Below, in pieces: positions 30,703-38,775 of a stretch of 42,021 nt of DNA (its first letter is position 1; each line of letters begins with the position of its first letter). The translations under genes were made by a program, and so were the position numbers. The notes beneath the pieces were generated by a model. That model was given only the letters and a program-made list of their open reading frames with translations, had not been told where the DNA came from and did no database searches. The DNA is from Minisyncoccota bacterium (GTDB taxonomy: Bacteria; Patescibacteriota; Minisyncoccia; Phycocordibacterales; UBA1006). Where the stretch lies: contig JAJOIF010000003.1 in the NCBI GenBank assembly GCA_021209525.1, positions 1 to 42,021 of the forward strand, written 5' to 3'.

Positions 30703-30957
30703 TACTCCGACGCTTTGTGTCAGTCAAAGTAATAATGATCTGTTCGGTAGTATGAATACATGCTTCATCACATGAGAACTTTGCGTTGAGTAAGGGTGGC
30801 ACCCCGGGTTCTGCCCGGGGTAATGCATATATTCTCCGACACTCTGTGTCGTTAAAATAATAATAACTTGTTTGCCAGTATGAACACATGCTTAACCATA
30901 TGAGAACTTTGCGTTGAGTAAGGGTGGCACCCCGGGCTCTGCCCGGGGTAATGCATT
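30703..30957 (+). repeat. Tandem pair of structured 128-bp repeats with a T-box-like motif
   Basis: Two copies (30703-30828 and 30831-30956), period 128. The 5' half is diverged; the 3' half is nearly identical (GAGAACTTTGCGTTGAGTAA, then GGGTGGCACC). Each begins with a small hairpin, GACGC-ttt-GTGTC in copy 1 and GACAC-tct-GTGTC in copy 2, a pairing-preserving change. Each ends with ACCCCGGG/CCCGGGGT. AGGGTGGCACCCCG fits the T-box antiterminator consensus AGGGUGGNACCNCG. They lie between two convergent genes, with no gene downstream on the plus strand for them to control, so a classical riboswitch role is doubtful. Confidence 0.7.
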
Positions 30958-30977
30958 TTGCTGATGCAATTGGCCTA

Positions 30978-31370
30978 TTAGAATAGCGCGATAATTTTTG
31001 GTACAAAGATCAGTGCACCAATAATACTTGCCATGATAGTGGTAATGAGCACTGCTCCTGCGGCAACATCTTTGGTGTCGCGTGCATAGGGGTGATACTC
31101 AGGACTCGTCAAATCAATATCTATTTCAAATGCAGTATTCATGGCTTCTGTGGCGAGTACGGTGCCAATAGCGAATATGAGTGCAATCCATTCATAGTGA
31201 CTAATAGCAAAGAATATCCCTGCGCCTATCATGAGCGCCCCAATACATACTTGAATCCATGCATTGTGTGTACTCATAAAAAAGAGACGAATACCGCGCC
31301 ATGCATGATTAAAGCTTTTTGCTCGAGCGACAATAGAGAAGCGAGATTCTTTTTTAGGTATATGAGACAT
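30978..31370 (-). CDS. dgkA: Diacylglycerol kinase (DgkA-type)
   Basis: 130 aa from the ATG at 31370 (MSHIPKKESRFSIVARAKSF), 7 bases behind TATACT (31378-31383); the long upstream frame is not used. Family features are FNHAWRGIRLFF, then helices with TEAMNTAFEIDIDL (the catalytic and metal-binding Glu motif) and ARDTKDVAAGAVLI. This small trimeric membrane kinase phosphorylates diacylglycerol, or undecaprenol in Gram-positive-type cells, feeding lipid or cell-wall carrier recycling, which fits the wall genes elsewhere in the window. Confidence 0.93.
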   Translation of the reverse strand: MSHIPKKESRFSIVARAKSFNHAWRGIRLFFMSTHNAWIQVCIGALMIGAGIFFAISHYEWIALIFAIGTVLATEAMNTAFEIDIDLTSPEYHPYARDTKDVAAGAVLITTIMASIIGALIFVPKIIALF

Positions 31371-31455
31371 ATGGTGTAGTATAGCATGTAATGCGCACAG
31401 GGAATACATACTTTTATTTTGCATTTTTCTGTAAAAAAAATATACTAAGGCACCT

Positions 31456-32055
31456 ATGCATAATAATAAAAACATCACAGAATATACTGTACACCCATTA
31501 TTCGCCAAACGATGGAGTCCACGCGCATTTGACGCTCGTCCTATCGACCGAGAAATTATTATGAGTATTTTTGAAGCGGGGCGCTGGGCAGCATCTGCGT
31601 ACAATGAACAACCATGGCGTTTCATTGTAGGGTACAATCAAGACACTACCCACGCAAAAATTGTTGATGTCCTCGATGATTTTAATACATTATGGGCGCC
31701 GACCGCTCCTTTACTTGTGCTTACCCTTATCAAAAAAGATTTCACTAACCCGGAATATGGGTCAAACTATCATGCATTACATGATCTGGGTATGGCGACA
31801 GCGCATATGACATTACAAGCGCTTGAACATGAAGTATATGCGCACCATATGGCAGGTTTTGATCGAGAAAAAGCACACACGCTCTTTACTATACCCGAAG
31901 GATATGAACCAGCAACCATTATTGCATTTGGATATGCGGGCGACGCTGCAACCTTACCCGAAGGCTTGCAGCAAGCAGAGCAAGCACCTCGCACTCGCAA
32001 AGATTTTTCTGAATTCATATTTCAAGAAACATTTGGTCAGTCTGCGTCATTATAA
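31456..32055 (+). CDS. Nitroreductase-family FMN oxidoreductase
   Basis: 199 aa, the usual length. It begins HPLFAKRWSPRAFDARPIDR, then IFEAGRWAASAYNEQPWRFIV, the FMN-binding Ser/Arg motif with the NEQPW signature. LHDLGMATAHMTLQALEHEV follows and the late IPEGYEPATIIAFGYAG contacts the flavin. The family reduces nitro compounds, quinones or enones with NAD(P)H. A TATACT lies 9 bases before the ATG. Monocistronic and ended by a terminator shared with the convergent gene at 32068. Confidence 0.9.
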   Translation: MHNNKNITEYTVHPLFAKRWSPRAFDARPIDREIIMSIFEAGRWAASAYNEQPWRFIVGYNQDTTHAKIVDVLDDFNTLWAPTAPLLVLTLIKKDFTNPEYGSNYHALHDLGMATAHMTLQALEHEVYAHHMAGFDREKAHTLFTIPEGYEPATIIAFGYAGDAATLPEGLQQAEQAPRTRKDFSEFIFQETFGQSASL

Positions 32056-32084
32056 AAAAGCCCGCACTTAGATGCGGGTTTTTT
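32054..32084. terminator. Terminator between convergent genes
   Basis: CCCGC-n8-GCGGG flanked by A5G and T6. It overlaps the end of the minus gene at 32068, so it may lie within that coding end on the minus strand. Confidence 0.8.
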
Positions 32085-32538
32085 GATATATTGATCGCGT
32101 AATAACATATGGAGGATACCAGAGGCATCCAAGAGTGAGTGCATGCATACCAAAAAGGAGTAATGCATAAGGTGTGGGACTCTGAAATGGTGTCAGCGTA
32201 TGCGCATAATAGAAAGGCGCTATATATAGAAATAGGCTCGTATAGATGAGCCCAAAAGGAAGAACAACTAAAACGAATTCTCGTGCTACAGGGCGCCAAA
32301 AGGACACATTTTCGCGATATGCCCAATACACAAAAGGGGAGAGTATGCTTACCCAGAGCCCCAAGATGCTCGTGAGATAATAGTATGCGTCCCCAAAATA
32401 GATATACCATATATCATAAGGAGTACGTGCGTACAGGTTCATCATATGTGTGCCGCATGGTGTATGAAAAAATACAACATAGGTAAACATAATACTCATA
32501 CACAAAATATAGAGCAGGGTAGTATGTGGATATTTCAT
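32068..32538 (-). CDS. Four-TM membrane protein, unknown
   Basis: 156 aa, very rich in Tyr, Phe, Leu and Trp. Four membrane helices: LLYILCMSIMFTYVVFF, YLTSILGLWVSILSPFVYW, EFVLVVLPFGLIYTSLFLYI and YALLLFGMHALTLGCLWYPP. A short loop between helices 1 and 2 (TPCGTHMMNLY) and a charged loop after helix 2 (AYRENVSFWRP) are the only polar parts. No family. Its stop falls inside the terminator region of the nitroreductase gene. Confidence 0.65.
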   Translation of the reverse strand: MKYPHTTLLYILCMSIMFTYVVFFHTPCGTHMMNLYARTPYDIWYIYFGDAYYYLTSILGLWVSILSPFVYWAYRENVSFWRPVAREFVLVVLPFGLIYTSLFLYIAPFYYAHTLTPFQSPTPYALLLFGMHALTLGCLWYPPYVITRSIYQKTRI

Positions 32539-32689
32539 AAAAGTACAGGTATGTTTTTATTGATTTAAATATATTTTCTTTTTTAAGTCAAATATCATTT
32601 TTGAAAAGTTTATTTTTTAAGGACGAGAGAAAAACTTTTATGACAATGCGCACATGATGTTGTGCAATGAGAAAAAGTGTATAAAAAAA

Positions 32690-32922
32690 TTTGCATGAGA
32701 GTGAAGTGTGATATAATAAGACGACATGGAGGGGCAAAATAACATTTTGCCCAATTTTTACCCCTCGATGTCGTTCATCTTTCACGGAGAAAGGATGTGT
32801 AGCTTGTCATCCTGAGCACCAAAGCATAGAGAGTCTGTCTTTTCTAGATACGCTCCCTGTTCTTGGTGTTTTTTTTGACCCCGCTACAAGAATTTTATTC
32901 GTTCTGTAATATTTTTTGTACT
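32690..32922 (+). promoter_or_regulatory. Promoter and structured leader with internal terminator upstream of nrdA
   Basis: TTTGCA, 16 bases and TATAAT (32712-32717) predict a start near 32722 and a leader of about 200 bases. The leader opens with a long stem: ACGACAT (32721-32727) pairs with ATGTCGT (32768-32774), enclosing GGGCAAAAT/ATTTTGCCC (32732-32752). Further on CACCAA (32817-32822) and TTGGTG (32863-32868) are followed by T8, a possible terminator 46 bases before the ATG. This is the layout of an attenuator. I found no clear NrdR box pair and no cobalamin riboswitch core. 32539-32689 is A/T-rich and empty. Confidence 0.55.
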
Positions 32923-35430
32923 ATGAATATTAACGTTACTCACCGCAATGGGGAAACAGCCCCATTTGATGCAGACCGCATCAACCGATCTATTGAGCTC
33001 GCATGTCGTGGACTCACTGATCCTATTAGCAAGGTCACTCAAATCGCTACCGAAACACAATTAGCGCTCTATGATGGTGTTACTACCGAGGAACTCGATG
33101 AAGCAACTATCAACTCAGCGCTTCAAAATGTCAAAGACGACCCTGAGTATGAAATCGCGGCAACGCGCCTCTTGCTCAAAACTGTCTACAAGCGTGTGCT
33201 CGGTGACTATGAAACCGAAAATGAAGCAGAATTGACACGTCTTCACAAAGAGCACTTCAAAAAATACGTCGCGCAAAACATTGCCGATGGTCTCTTTGAT
33301 GAACGCATGGCTAATTTTGACCTTGATGCTCTCGCGGATGCTCTCGACCTCTCTCGTGATCATTTGTTCAAGTATTCAGGTATCTCAACACTTTTGAATC
33401 GTTATGCAACCAAAGACACACAGCAGAAACCTGCAGAAACACCTCAGTATTTCTTTATGCGTGTTGCGATGGGGTTGTCTTATAATGAAAAAAATCCTAC
33501 AGAACAAGCAATAAAATTCTACGACAAAATGTCTCGCCTCGAATATATCGCAGGAGGGTCAACAAATATCAGTGCCGGTACAGCGCGCCCAGCACTTTCA
33601 AATTGTTTCTTGCTTGAAATTCATGATGACATTGATCATATTGCGCAATCAATTTCAGATATTATTAAAATTTCAAAATCAACAGGGGGAATTGGGGCAT
33701 CAATTACCAAGTTGCGTGCAAGTGGATCACCGCTCAGCTCAAATAACACCACCTCATCAGGTCCTACACCATTTGCAAAAATTATCGACACCGCAATTCG
33801 TGCTATTCAGCGTGGCGGCAAGAAAAAAGGAGCCCTCTGTTTCTATATGGAAAACTGGCACCTTGATTTTGATGATTATGTTGATTGGCGTCACAATGCG
33901 GGGGACGATTATCTCCGTATGCGTACTGCAAATACCGCAGTATGGATGTCAGATGAATTCATGAATCGTGTACATAATGATCAAGACTGGTACATGTTTG
34001 ACCCCAAAGAAGTTCCTGACCTCAATGAATTGTATGGTCCTGCATTTAGCAAGCGCTATCAAGAATATATTGAACTCGCAGAGTCTGGCAAGATGCGTAC
34101 CTTCAAAAAAGTGCCTGCGCGTGAACAGTATCGCAAGATTCTCGTAGCGCTCCAAACCACATCACACCCATGGCTTACATGGAAAGATACGGTGAATATG
34201 CGCGCATTGAACAATAATACAGGAACCATTCACATGTCTAATCTCTGTACAGAAATTTGCCTCCCTCAAGACAAAGACAATATTGCTGTATGTAACCTCG
34301 CATCAGTAAACTTGACTGCCCACATCAAAGGCAAAGAAGTAGATTGGCAGCGACTCGAAGAAACAGTGCGTACAGGGGTGCGTCACCTTGACAACTTGAT
34401 CGATATTAATGAATTACCTATTCCACAAGCTGCAAAATCAGACCGTGAAAATCGCGCTATTGGACTTGGTATGATGGGATTTGCTGATGTTATTGAAAAA
34501 CTCGGATTCTCATATGACTCTCAAGAAGCCTATGACTTTACCGATCGTATCTTTGAATTCATGAGCTATATGGCTATTGATGAAAGCGCAAACCTTGCCC
34601 AAGAACGAGGAAGCTATGCGCACTTTGAAGGTTCGGCGTGGTCAAAGGGTATGGTGCCTATTGATAGTCTCAAGGTGCTCGTAGAACAACGCGGCGACAC
34701 CATTGATGTTGATCTTGAAAGCAAGCACAAAGGTTTGAATTGGGATATTTTGCGCCGTAAAGTACAACAAGGAATGCGCAATGCAACCTTGATGGCGGTA
34801 GCACCAAATGCAAATATTGGTCTTGTTGCAGGAACTACTCCAGGAATTGACCCACGTTTTGCGCAAGTATTTTCTCGCAATAAAATTTCAGGAAAATATC
34901 TTGATATTAACACCAACTTGGTAGACGACCTCAAAGAGCGCGGACTCTGGGAAAAAGTACGCAATCAAATTATTCAGTTCCAAGGAGACATTGAACCTAT
35001 TGCAGAAATTCCTCAAGATCTCAAAGATGTTTACAAAACATCATTCTCAACATCTCCGTATGCATATATTGAAGTTGCATCTCGTGCACAAAAATGGGTA
35101 GACCAAGCATTGTCACGCAATATGTACCTTGAAACACGCGACATTAATGAGATTATGAACATTTACTCAACAGCATGGAAGAAGGGTGTGAAAACCACAT
35201 ACTATCTCCATATGAAGCCGCGTCACACCGCAGAACAGAGCACCATTAGTGTGAACAAGCGCGCATCGCTCGGTAAGTCAGGTTTTGCAGGACTCCGATC
35301 AGCAGCAGGTGCATCATCGACGCCGAGCGCAACACCTGTCCCATCACCTGTAGGGGAGCAGTCAGCACAAAAAGATTTCGTATGTCCGGTAGACCCTCAG
35401 GAACGATTGCAATGCGATAGTTGTCAATAA
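32923..35430 (+). CDS. nrdA: Ribonucleoside-diphosphate reductase large subunit (class I)
   Basis: 835 aa from the ATG at 32923 (MNINVTHRNGETAPFDADRI). Residues 1-90 form an ATP-cone allosteric domain. The reductase core has the redox-active Cys228 (ALSNCFLLE) paired with Cys457 (IAVCNLASVNL). The active-site triad Asn440/Cys442/Glu444 (SNLCTEI) carries the thiyl radical. The radical-relay tyrosines are Tyr760 and Tyr761 (TTYYLHMKP). A flexible Pro/Ser linker ends in the shuttle cysteines CDSC (831 and 834). It reduces ribonucleotides to deoxyribonucleotides together with NrdB, encoded 75 bases downstream. A structured leader suggests regulation before translation. Confidence 0.96.
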   Translation: MNINVTHRNGETAPFDADRINRSIELACRGLTDPISKVTQIATETQLALYDGVTTEELDEATINSALQNVKDDPEYEIAATRLLLKTVYKRVLGDYETENEAELTRLHKEHFKKYVAQNIADGLFDERMANFDLDALADALDLSRDHLFKYSGISTLLNRYATKDTQQKPAETPQYFFMRVAMGLSYNEKNPTEQAIKFYDKMSRLEYIAGGSTNISAGTARPALSNCFLLEIHDDIDHIAQSISDIIKISKSTGGIGASITKLRASGSPLSSNNTTSSGPTPFAKIIDTAIRAIQRGGKKKGALCFYMENWHLDFDDYVDWRHNAGDDYLRMRTANTAVWMSDEFMNRVHNDQDWYMFDPKEVPDLNELYGPAFSKRYQEYIELAESGKMRTFKKVPAREQYRKILVALQTTSHPWLTWKDTVNMRALNNNTGTIHMSNLCTEICLPQDKDNIAVCNLASVNLTAHIKGKEVDWQRLEETVRTGVRHLDNLIDINELPIPQAAKSDRENRAIGLGMMGFADVIEKLGFSYDSQEAYDFTDRIFEFMSYMAIDESANLAQERGSYAHFEGSAWSKGMVPIDSLKVLVEQRGDTIDVDLESKHKGLNWDILRRKVQQGMRNATLMAVAPNANIGLVAGTTPGIDPRFAQVFSRNKISGKYLDINTNLVDDLKERGLWEKVRNQIIQFQGDIEPIAEIPQDLKDVYKTSFSTSPYAYIEVASRAQKWVDQALSRNMYLETRDINEIMNIYSTAWKKGVKTTYYLHMKPRHTAEQSTISVNKRASLGKSGFAGLRSAAGASSTPSATPVPSPVGEQSAQKDFVCPVDPQERLQCDSCQ

Positions 35431-35505
35431 CCATATCACAGGCCATGCTCTTGTATACACAAGAGACCGAGAAAAATTATTATTCATCTAAGTTATATTC
35501 TATTT

Positions 35506-36489
35506 ATGTTAGTAGGAAAAGCATCACCAGAAGATTACAATTTGCATCCCGCACAATATCCGTGGGCACGAGAATTGTATGATCAAGCAATTGCGAATAC
35601 ATGGTATCCGCACGAGATTCCACTCAAAGAAGACCTCGAAGACTTTGAAAATATGACCGAAGAAGAGCGTCATGCAGTAAAATTTATCATGGCATTCTTT
35701 AATCCAGCAGAGCTTATTGTGAATCGTTCACTTGCACTCGGCGTATATCCATACCTCAAGTCAGCAGAGTGCCACCTCTATTTGGTAAAACAAATGTGGG
35801 AAGAAGCAAATCACTGTGTCGCTTTTGAATATGTGCTCGAAACATTTCCATTTGATCGCGAAACTATTTATAACGTGCACATGGAAACACCGAGCATGAA
35901 AGCCAAAGAAGATTTCATTAACAAGTACATGATTCGTATGACCGAAACAAATCTTGATATTGAAACACCAGAAGGCAAGAAAGATTTCATTCGTAACCTC
36001 GTTGCAACCAATGTGGTTATGGAAGGAGTGTGGTTCTATAGCGGATTTATGGTTATGCTCTCATTCCGTCAACGCAACAAATTGCGCAACTTTGCGTCAA
36101 TGATTAACTGGGTCTTGCGTGATGAGTCATTGCACCTCAAATTTGGTATTAACCTCATTTTGTCAGTGCTCGAAGAAAATCAAGAATTGCTCACCGAAGA
36201 TTTCGCAAAAGAAATTCGTGACATTATCATTGAAGGAGTAGATCGTGAAGTAGCATACAATAAAGACCTCTTTCCAAAAGGAATCTTGGGTCTTAATGCA
36301 GATTATGTGAATCAATATGTACAACATATTGCTGATCGTCGTCTCGAAGAGCTTGGTCTCGAGCCGCACTACAATGTAACGAATCCAGCAAAATGGATGA
36401 GTACAGCGACTGATGTGTATGAATTGGTAAACTTCTTTGAACAACAAAACACCAATTACGAAGTGAATGCAAATGCTTCAGGGGAGTAA
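35506..36489 (+). CDS. nrdB: Ribonucleotide reductase small subunit, class Ic-like (Mn/Fe, no radical Tyr)
   Basis: 327 aa. Metal ligands read as Glu69 (NPAELIVN), Glu100 and His103 (EEANH), Glu173 (VMEGVWF), Glu207 and His210 (RDESLH). The residue four after His103, the radical Tyr in class Ia, is Phe107. Glu instead of Asp as first ligand plus Phe in the Tyr place is the signature of class Ic R2 as in Chlamydia, where a Mn(IV)/Fe(III) centre stores the oxidising equivalent. The spacings 31, 3, 4, 73, 34 and 3 equal those of the Chlamydia ligand set as I recall it (E89, E120, H123, F127, E193, E227, H230). A TATATT box ends 6 bases before the ATG. Confidence 0.93.
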   Translation: MLVGKASPEDYNLHPAQYPWARELYDQAIANTWYPHEIPLKEDLEDFENMTEEERHAVKFIMAFFNPAELIVNRSLALGVYPYLKSAECHLYLVKQMWEEANHCVAFEYVLETFPFDRETIYNVHMETPSMKAKEDFINKYMIRMTETNLDIETPEGKKDFIRNLVATNVVMEGVWFYSGFMVMLSFRQRNKLRNFASMINWVLRDESLHLKFGINLILSVLEENQELLTEDFAKEIRDIIIEGVDREVAYNKDLFPKGILGLNADYVNQYVQHIADRRLEELGLEPHYNVTNPAKWMSTATDVYELVNFFEQQNTNYEVNANASGE

Positions 36490-36512
36490 GGGGATAAGAA
36501 AATTTCAAATTC

Positions 36513-36660
36513 CAAGCACCAAATTCCAAAAACCGGTTCTGCCGGTTTTTGTGTTTTTGAATTTGGAATTTGCTTGCCCCGTTATACGGGGTTTGTAATT
36601 TGGGATTTGGAATTTACTTTGTACCTTGTTTGTAATTTGTAATTTTGAATTTGGTGCTTG
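36513..36660. repeat. 148-bp element with 14-bp perfect terminal inverted repeats
   Basis: The ends are CAAGCACCAAATTC (36513-36526) and GAATTTGGTGCTTG (36647-36660). The interior is built of AATTTGGAATTT-type words in both orientations and contains a hairpin AAAACCGG-ttct-CCGGTTTT-like stem (36529-36548) with T-rich flank, which may end nrdB transcription. No open frame. It has the form of a MITE or REP-like non-autonomous repeat. Confidence 0.7.
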
Positions 36661-36685
36661 CCCCTCTTATGCTATACTTACCTAT

Positions 36686-36886
36686 ATGTTATATGAACAC
36701 TTGCCACGCATTATTGAAATAATAGGCTCATTATTACTTGCTTTTATGGTGCTCCGTGTACATCATCGTATTCTTCATGAGCATAAAATTGATCGCGCTG
36801 TATTCAAAGTAATGAAACTTGAACAGAAAATGGGTATTCTTGGTTTCATATTAGTTATTACTGGTTTTTTACTGAGCTTAATATAA
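36686..36886 (+). CDS. Small two-TM membrane protein, 66 aa
   Basis: ATG at 36686, 7 bases after TATACT (36673-36678). Helix 1 (IIEIIGSLLLAFMVLRVH) is followed by a His- and charge-rich loop (HHRILHEHKIDRAVFKVMKL) and helix 2 (MGILGFILVITGFLLSLI). No family. It lies 6 bases before the phosphohexomutase gene, but that gene has its own -10-like TATAAT, so the link may be loose. Confidence 0.7.
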   Translation: MLYEHLPRIIEIIGSLLLAFMVLRVHHRILHEHKIDRAVFKVMKLEQKMGILGFILVITGFLLSLI

Positions 36887-36892
36887 TACCCT

Positions 36893-38230
36893 ATGAATAA
36901 ATTTAGCATAAGTGGACTTCGTGGAATTTTTGGTGAATCTTTGACAAGAGAAGTTATTGAACAATATACTCATGCATACATGCATACTGTGAAGCCTACG
37001 CGCATTGTTCTTGGTATGGATACACGTGCACACTGTCCGCAAATCTATACATGGGTGACTGCTGTTCTTGAAAAATATCAATGTGCTATTATTGATATTG
37101 GAGTCATTCCTACACCAACGGCGCAATTTATGACACGCACCCAAGATGTAGATGGTGGTATTATGATTACTGCAAGCCATAATCCTCCAGAATACAATGG
37201 GCTCAAATTTTTTGCTGCTGATGGTCGCTATATTTCCGAAGATATCGTTGCAGCTATGACCCAGTCTCTTGATCAAGTACTCCATCCTTTTTCGGTGAGT
37301 TCTGGCGAGCGGTCAACCATTCCACATGCGTGTGAAATGCATGTGGATCACGTTCTTGAAGCTATTGATGTAGATCTCGTCCGCTCCGCAGGGTTGTCTG
37401 TGGTATGTGACCCTGACGGAGGCACGGGAGCTATGATTAATACACTACTCATGGAAAAGCTCGGTGTACATATGGATGCTATTTACGGCGAGCCGAGCGC
37501 GACCTTCCCTCGCGGCACTGAGCCAACGCCAGAAAATTTAGCAGACCTCGCTCGCGCTGTTGTAGAGCGTGGTGCACATATTGGATTTGCTCAAGATCCT
37601 GATGCTGATCGTCTTGCATTAGTGGATGAAAACGGGCGACCTATTGGCGAAGAATATACACTCGTACTCGTCACTGATTATATCCTCAGTCGTTACAGCG
37701 GCGATACACCGACAGTGGTGACAAATCTCTCAACATCCCGCATGATGGATGATGTGGCAGACAAGCATGGGGCACGACTTGTTCGTACAAAAATTGGCGA
37801 AATGCATGTTGCGCAAGGTATTGCCGATCATGATGCACTCATCGGAGGTGAAGGAAATGGTGGTATTATGTGGCCACGCGTTTCGTGGGGACGTGATTCT
37901 GTTGCCGGTATGGCACTCATGTGCGAATATCTCGCTGCAACAAAGAAAAGCCTAAGCGAGCTCGTCGCTGATCGCCCGTCTTATTATGTGGTCAAAGAAA
38001 AGAGGGAAGTGTCGCATGCTCATGATGTTAAAAAGCTTCTTGATGCTGTGCGTGAAAAATTTAGCACATATACATGCGACGAGACCGATGGTATAAAAAT
38101 TATTTTTGATCAAGGTTGGCTCCATGTACGTGCTTCTAATACGGAACCCATTGTGCGTATTTTTGCAGAAGCACCCACATTAACAATGGCAGAAGGATGG
38201 GTGCGTGAAATATTGAGCTTGGATGTTTAA
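36893..38230 (+). CDS. Phosphohexomutase (phosphoglucosamine/phosphomannomutase family)
   Basis: 445 aa, the usual length. Alpha-D-phosphohexomutase features appear in order: FSISGLRGIFGESLT; catalytic serine loop MITASHNPPEYNGLKFF with phospho-Ser95; metal loop FAQDPDADRLALVDENG; sugar loop IGGEGNGGIMWP; phosphate loop VRASNTEPIVRIFAEA. The neighbours (GlmU-like, Alr, MurB) favour GlmM activity (glucosamine-6-P to glucosamine-1-P), though a mannose or dual role is possible. TATAAT ends 5 bases before the ATG. A terminator follows, and a short minus-strand gene separates it from the other wall genes. Confidence 0.9.
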   Translation: MNKFSISGLRGIFGESLTREVIEQYTHAYMHTVKPTRIVLGMDTRAHCPQIYTWVTAVLEKYQCAIIDIGVIPTPTAQFMTRTQDVDGGIMITASHNPPEYNGLKFFAADGRYISEDIVAAMTQSLDQVLHPFSVSSGERSTIPHACEMHVDHVLEAIDVDLVRSAGLSVVCDPDGGTGAMINTLLMEKLGVHMDAIYGEPSATFPRGTEPTPENLADLARAVVERGAHIGFAQDPDADRLALVDENGRPIGEEYTLVLVTDYILSRYSGDTPTVVTNLSTSRMMDDVADKHGARLVRTKIGEMHVAQGIADHDALIGGEGNGGIMWPRVSWGRDSVAGMALMCEYLAATKKSLSELVADRPSYYVVKEKREVSHAHDVKKLLDAVREKFSTYTCDETDGIKIIFDQGWLHVRASNTEPIVRIFAEAPTLTMAEGWVREILSLDV

Positions 38231-38247
38231 TAATTATATAAACAAAT

Positions 38248-38277
38248 AAAAAGCCACATATTCGTGTGGCTTTTTTT
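38248..38277. terminator. Terminator of the phosphohexomutase gene
   Basis: AAAAAGCCACA-n6-TGTGGCTTTTT with T7. It faces the convergent minus gene ending at 38289 and may serve both. Confidence 0.92.
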
Positions 38278-38288
38278 GAATAGTTATC

Positions 38289-38684
38289 CTACGACAGGAA
38301 AACATTTTTATGGTGAAAGAAAATTTTTCTTACACAATCTTTCTGTGCATATGCAGATGTGCGTATTTTTTGTATACGTGCATATGCTTGATTGCGTAAG
38401 TTTTTTTGTCGCATGTCTTTGTGTGGTAGTAAGTCTGGGTGCGTCAAGATTTCTTCCTCGGGAGAAAATTCCTTAATGATATGTGACATATTACGAACGG
38501 GTAGATTCTCTATCAAAAAAGATTCATTGGTTTTTTGATGAGTCAGATCTTGTCCGACTACAGCAATTACTATAGGATTCAAATTTTTTTGAAGTAAGGT
38601 GGTCAGCGCATTGAAGTGTTCAGCATGAGCAGCAAGCCCAATACCACTTTCAAAAACAAGGACAATGATGTGTTGTGTATGCAT
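38289..38684 (-). CDS. Hypothetical protein, 131 aa
   Basis: No family is recognised. The N terminus (HIIVLVFESGIGLAAHAEHF, ALTTLLQKNLNPIVIAVVGQ) looks like an alpha/beta fold opening, strand-loop-helix then strand. The C-terminal half is strongly basic and His-rich (HPDLLPHKDMRQKNLRNQAY, ARIQKIRTSAYAQKDCVRK). It is antisense to and inserted between the phosphohexomutase and GlmU-like genes. The promoter is unclear. Confidence 0.55.
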   Translation of the reverse strand: MHTQHIIVLVFESGIGLAAHAEHFNALTTLLQKNLNPIVIAVVGQDLTHQKTNESFLIENLPVRNMSHIIKEFSPEEEILTHPDLLPHKDMRQKNLRNQAYARIQKIRTSAYAQKDCVRKIFFHHKNVFLS

Positions 38685-38775
38685 ATGTATAAGGTTTTAG
38701 TTTAAACATATACTACATTACATAAGAAAAAAGTCAATATACCTTTTGCTTTTATTTTTGATAGAGTAGATATAT

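Noticed and set aside
30703-30957. Functional T-box riboswitch controlling an aminoacyl-tRNA synthetase
   Set aside because: No gene follows on the plus strand; the next gene is convergent DgkA. Only the core motif resembles a T-box.
30703-30957. CRISPR array
   Set aside because: Only two long units with no unique spacers; no cas genes anywhere in the window.
32690-32922. Cobalamin riboswitch or NrdR box pair upstream of nrdA
   Set aside because: I could not find the B12-box core or a convincing pair of 16-base NrdR boxes; the reductase is class I and does not need B12.
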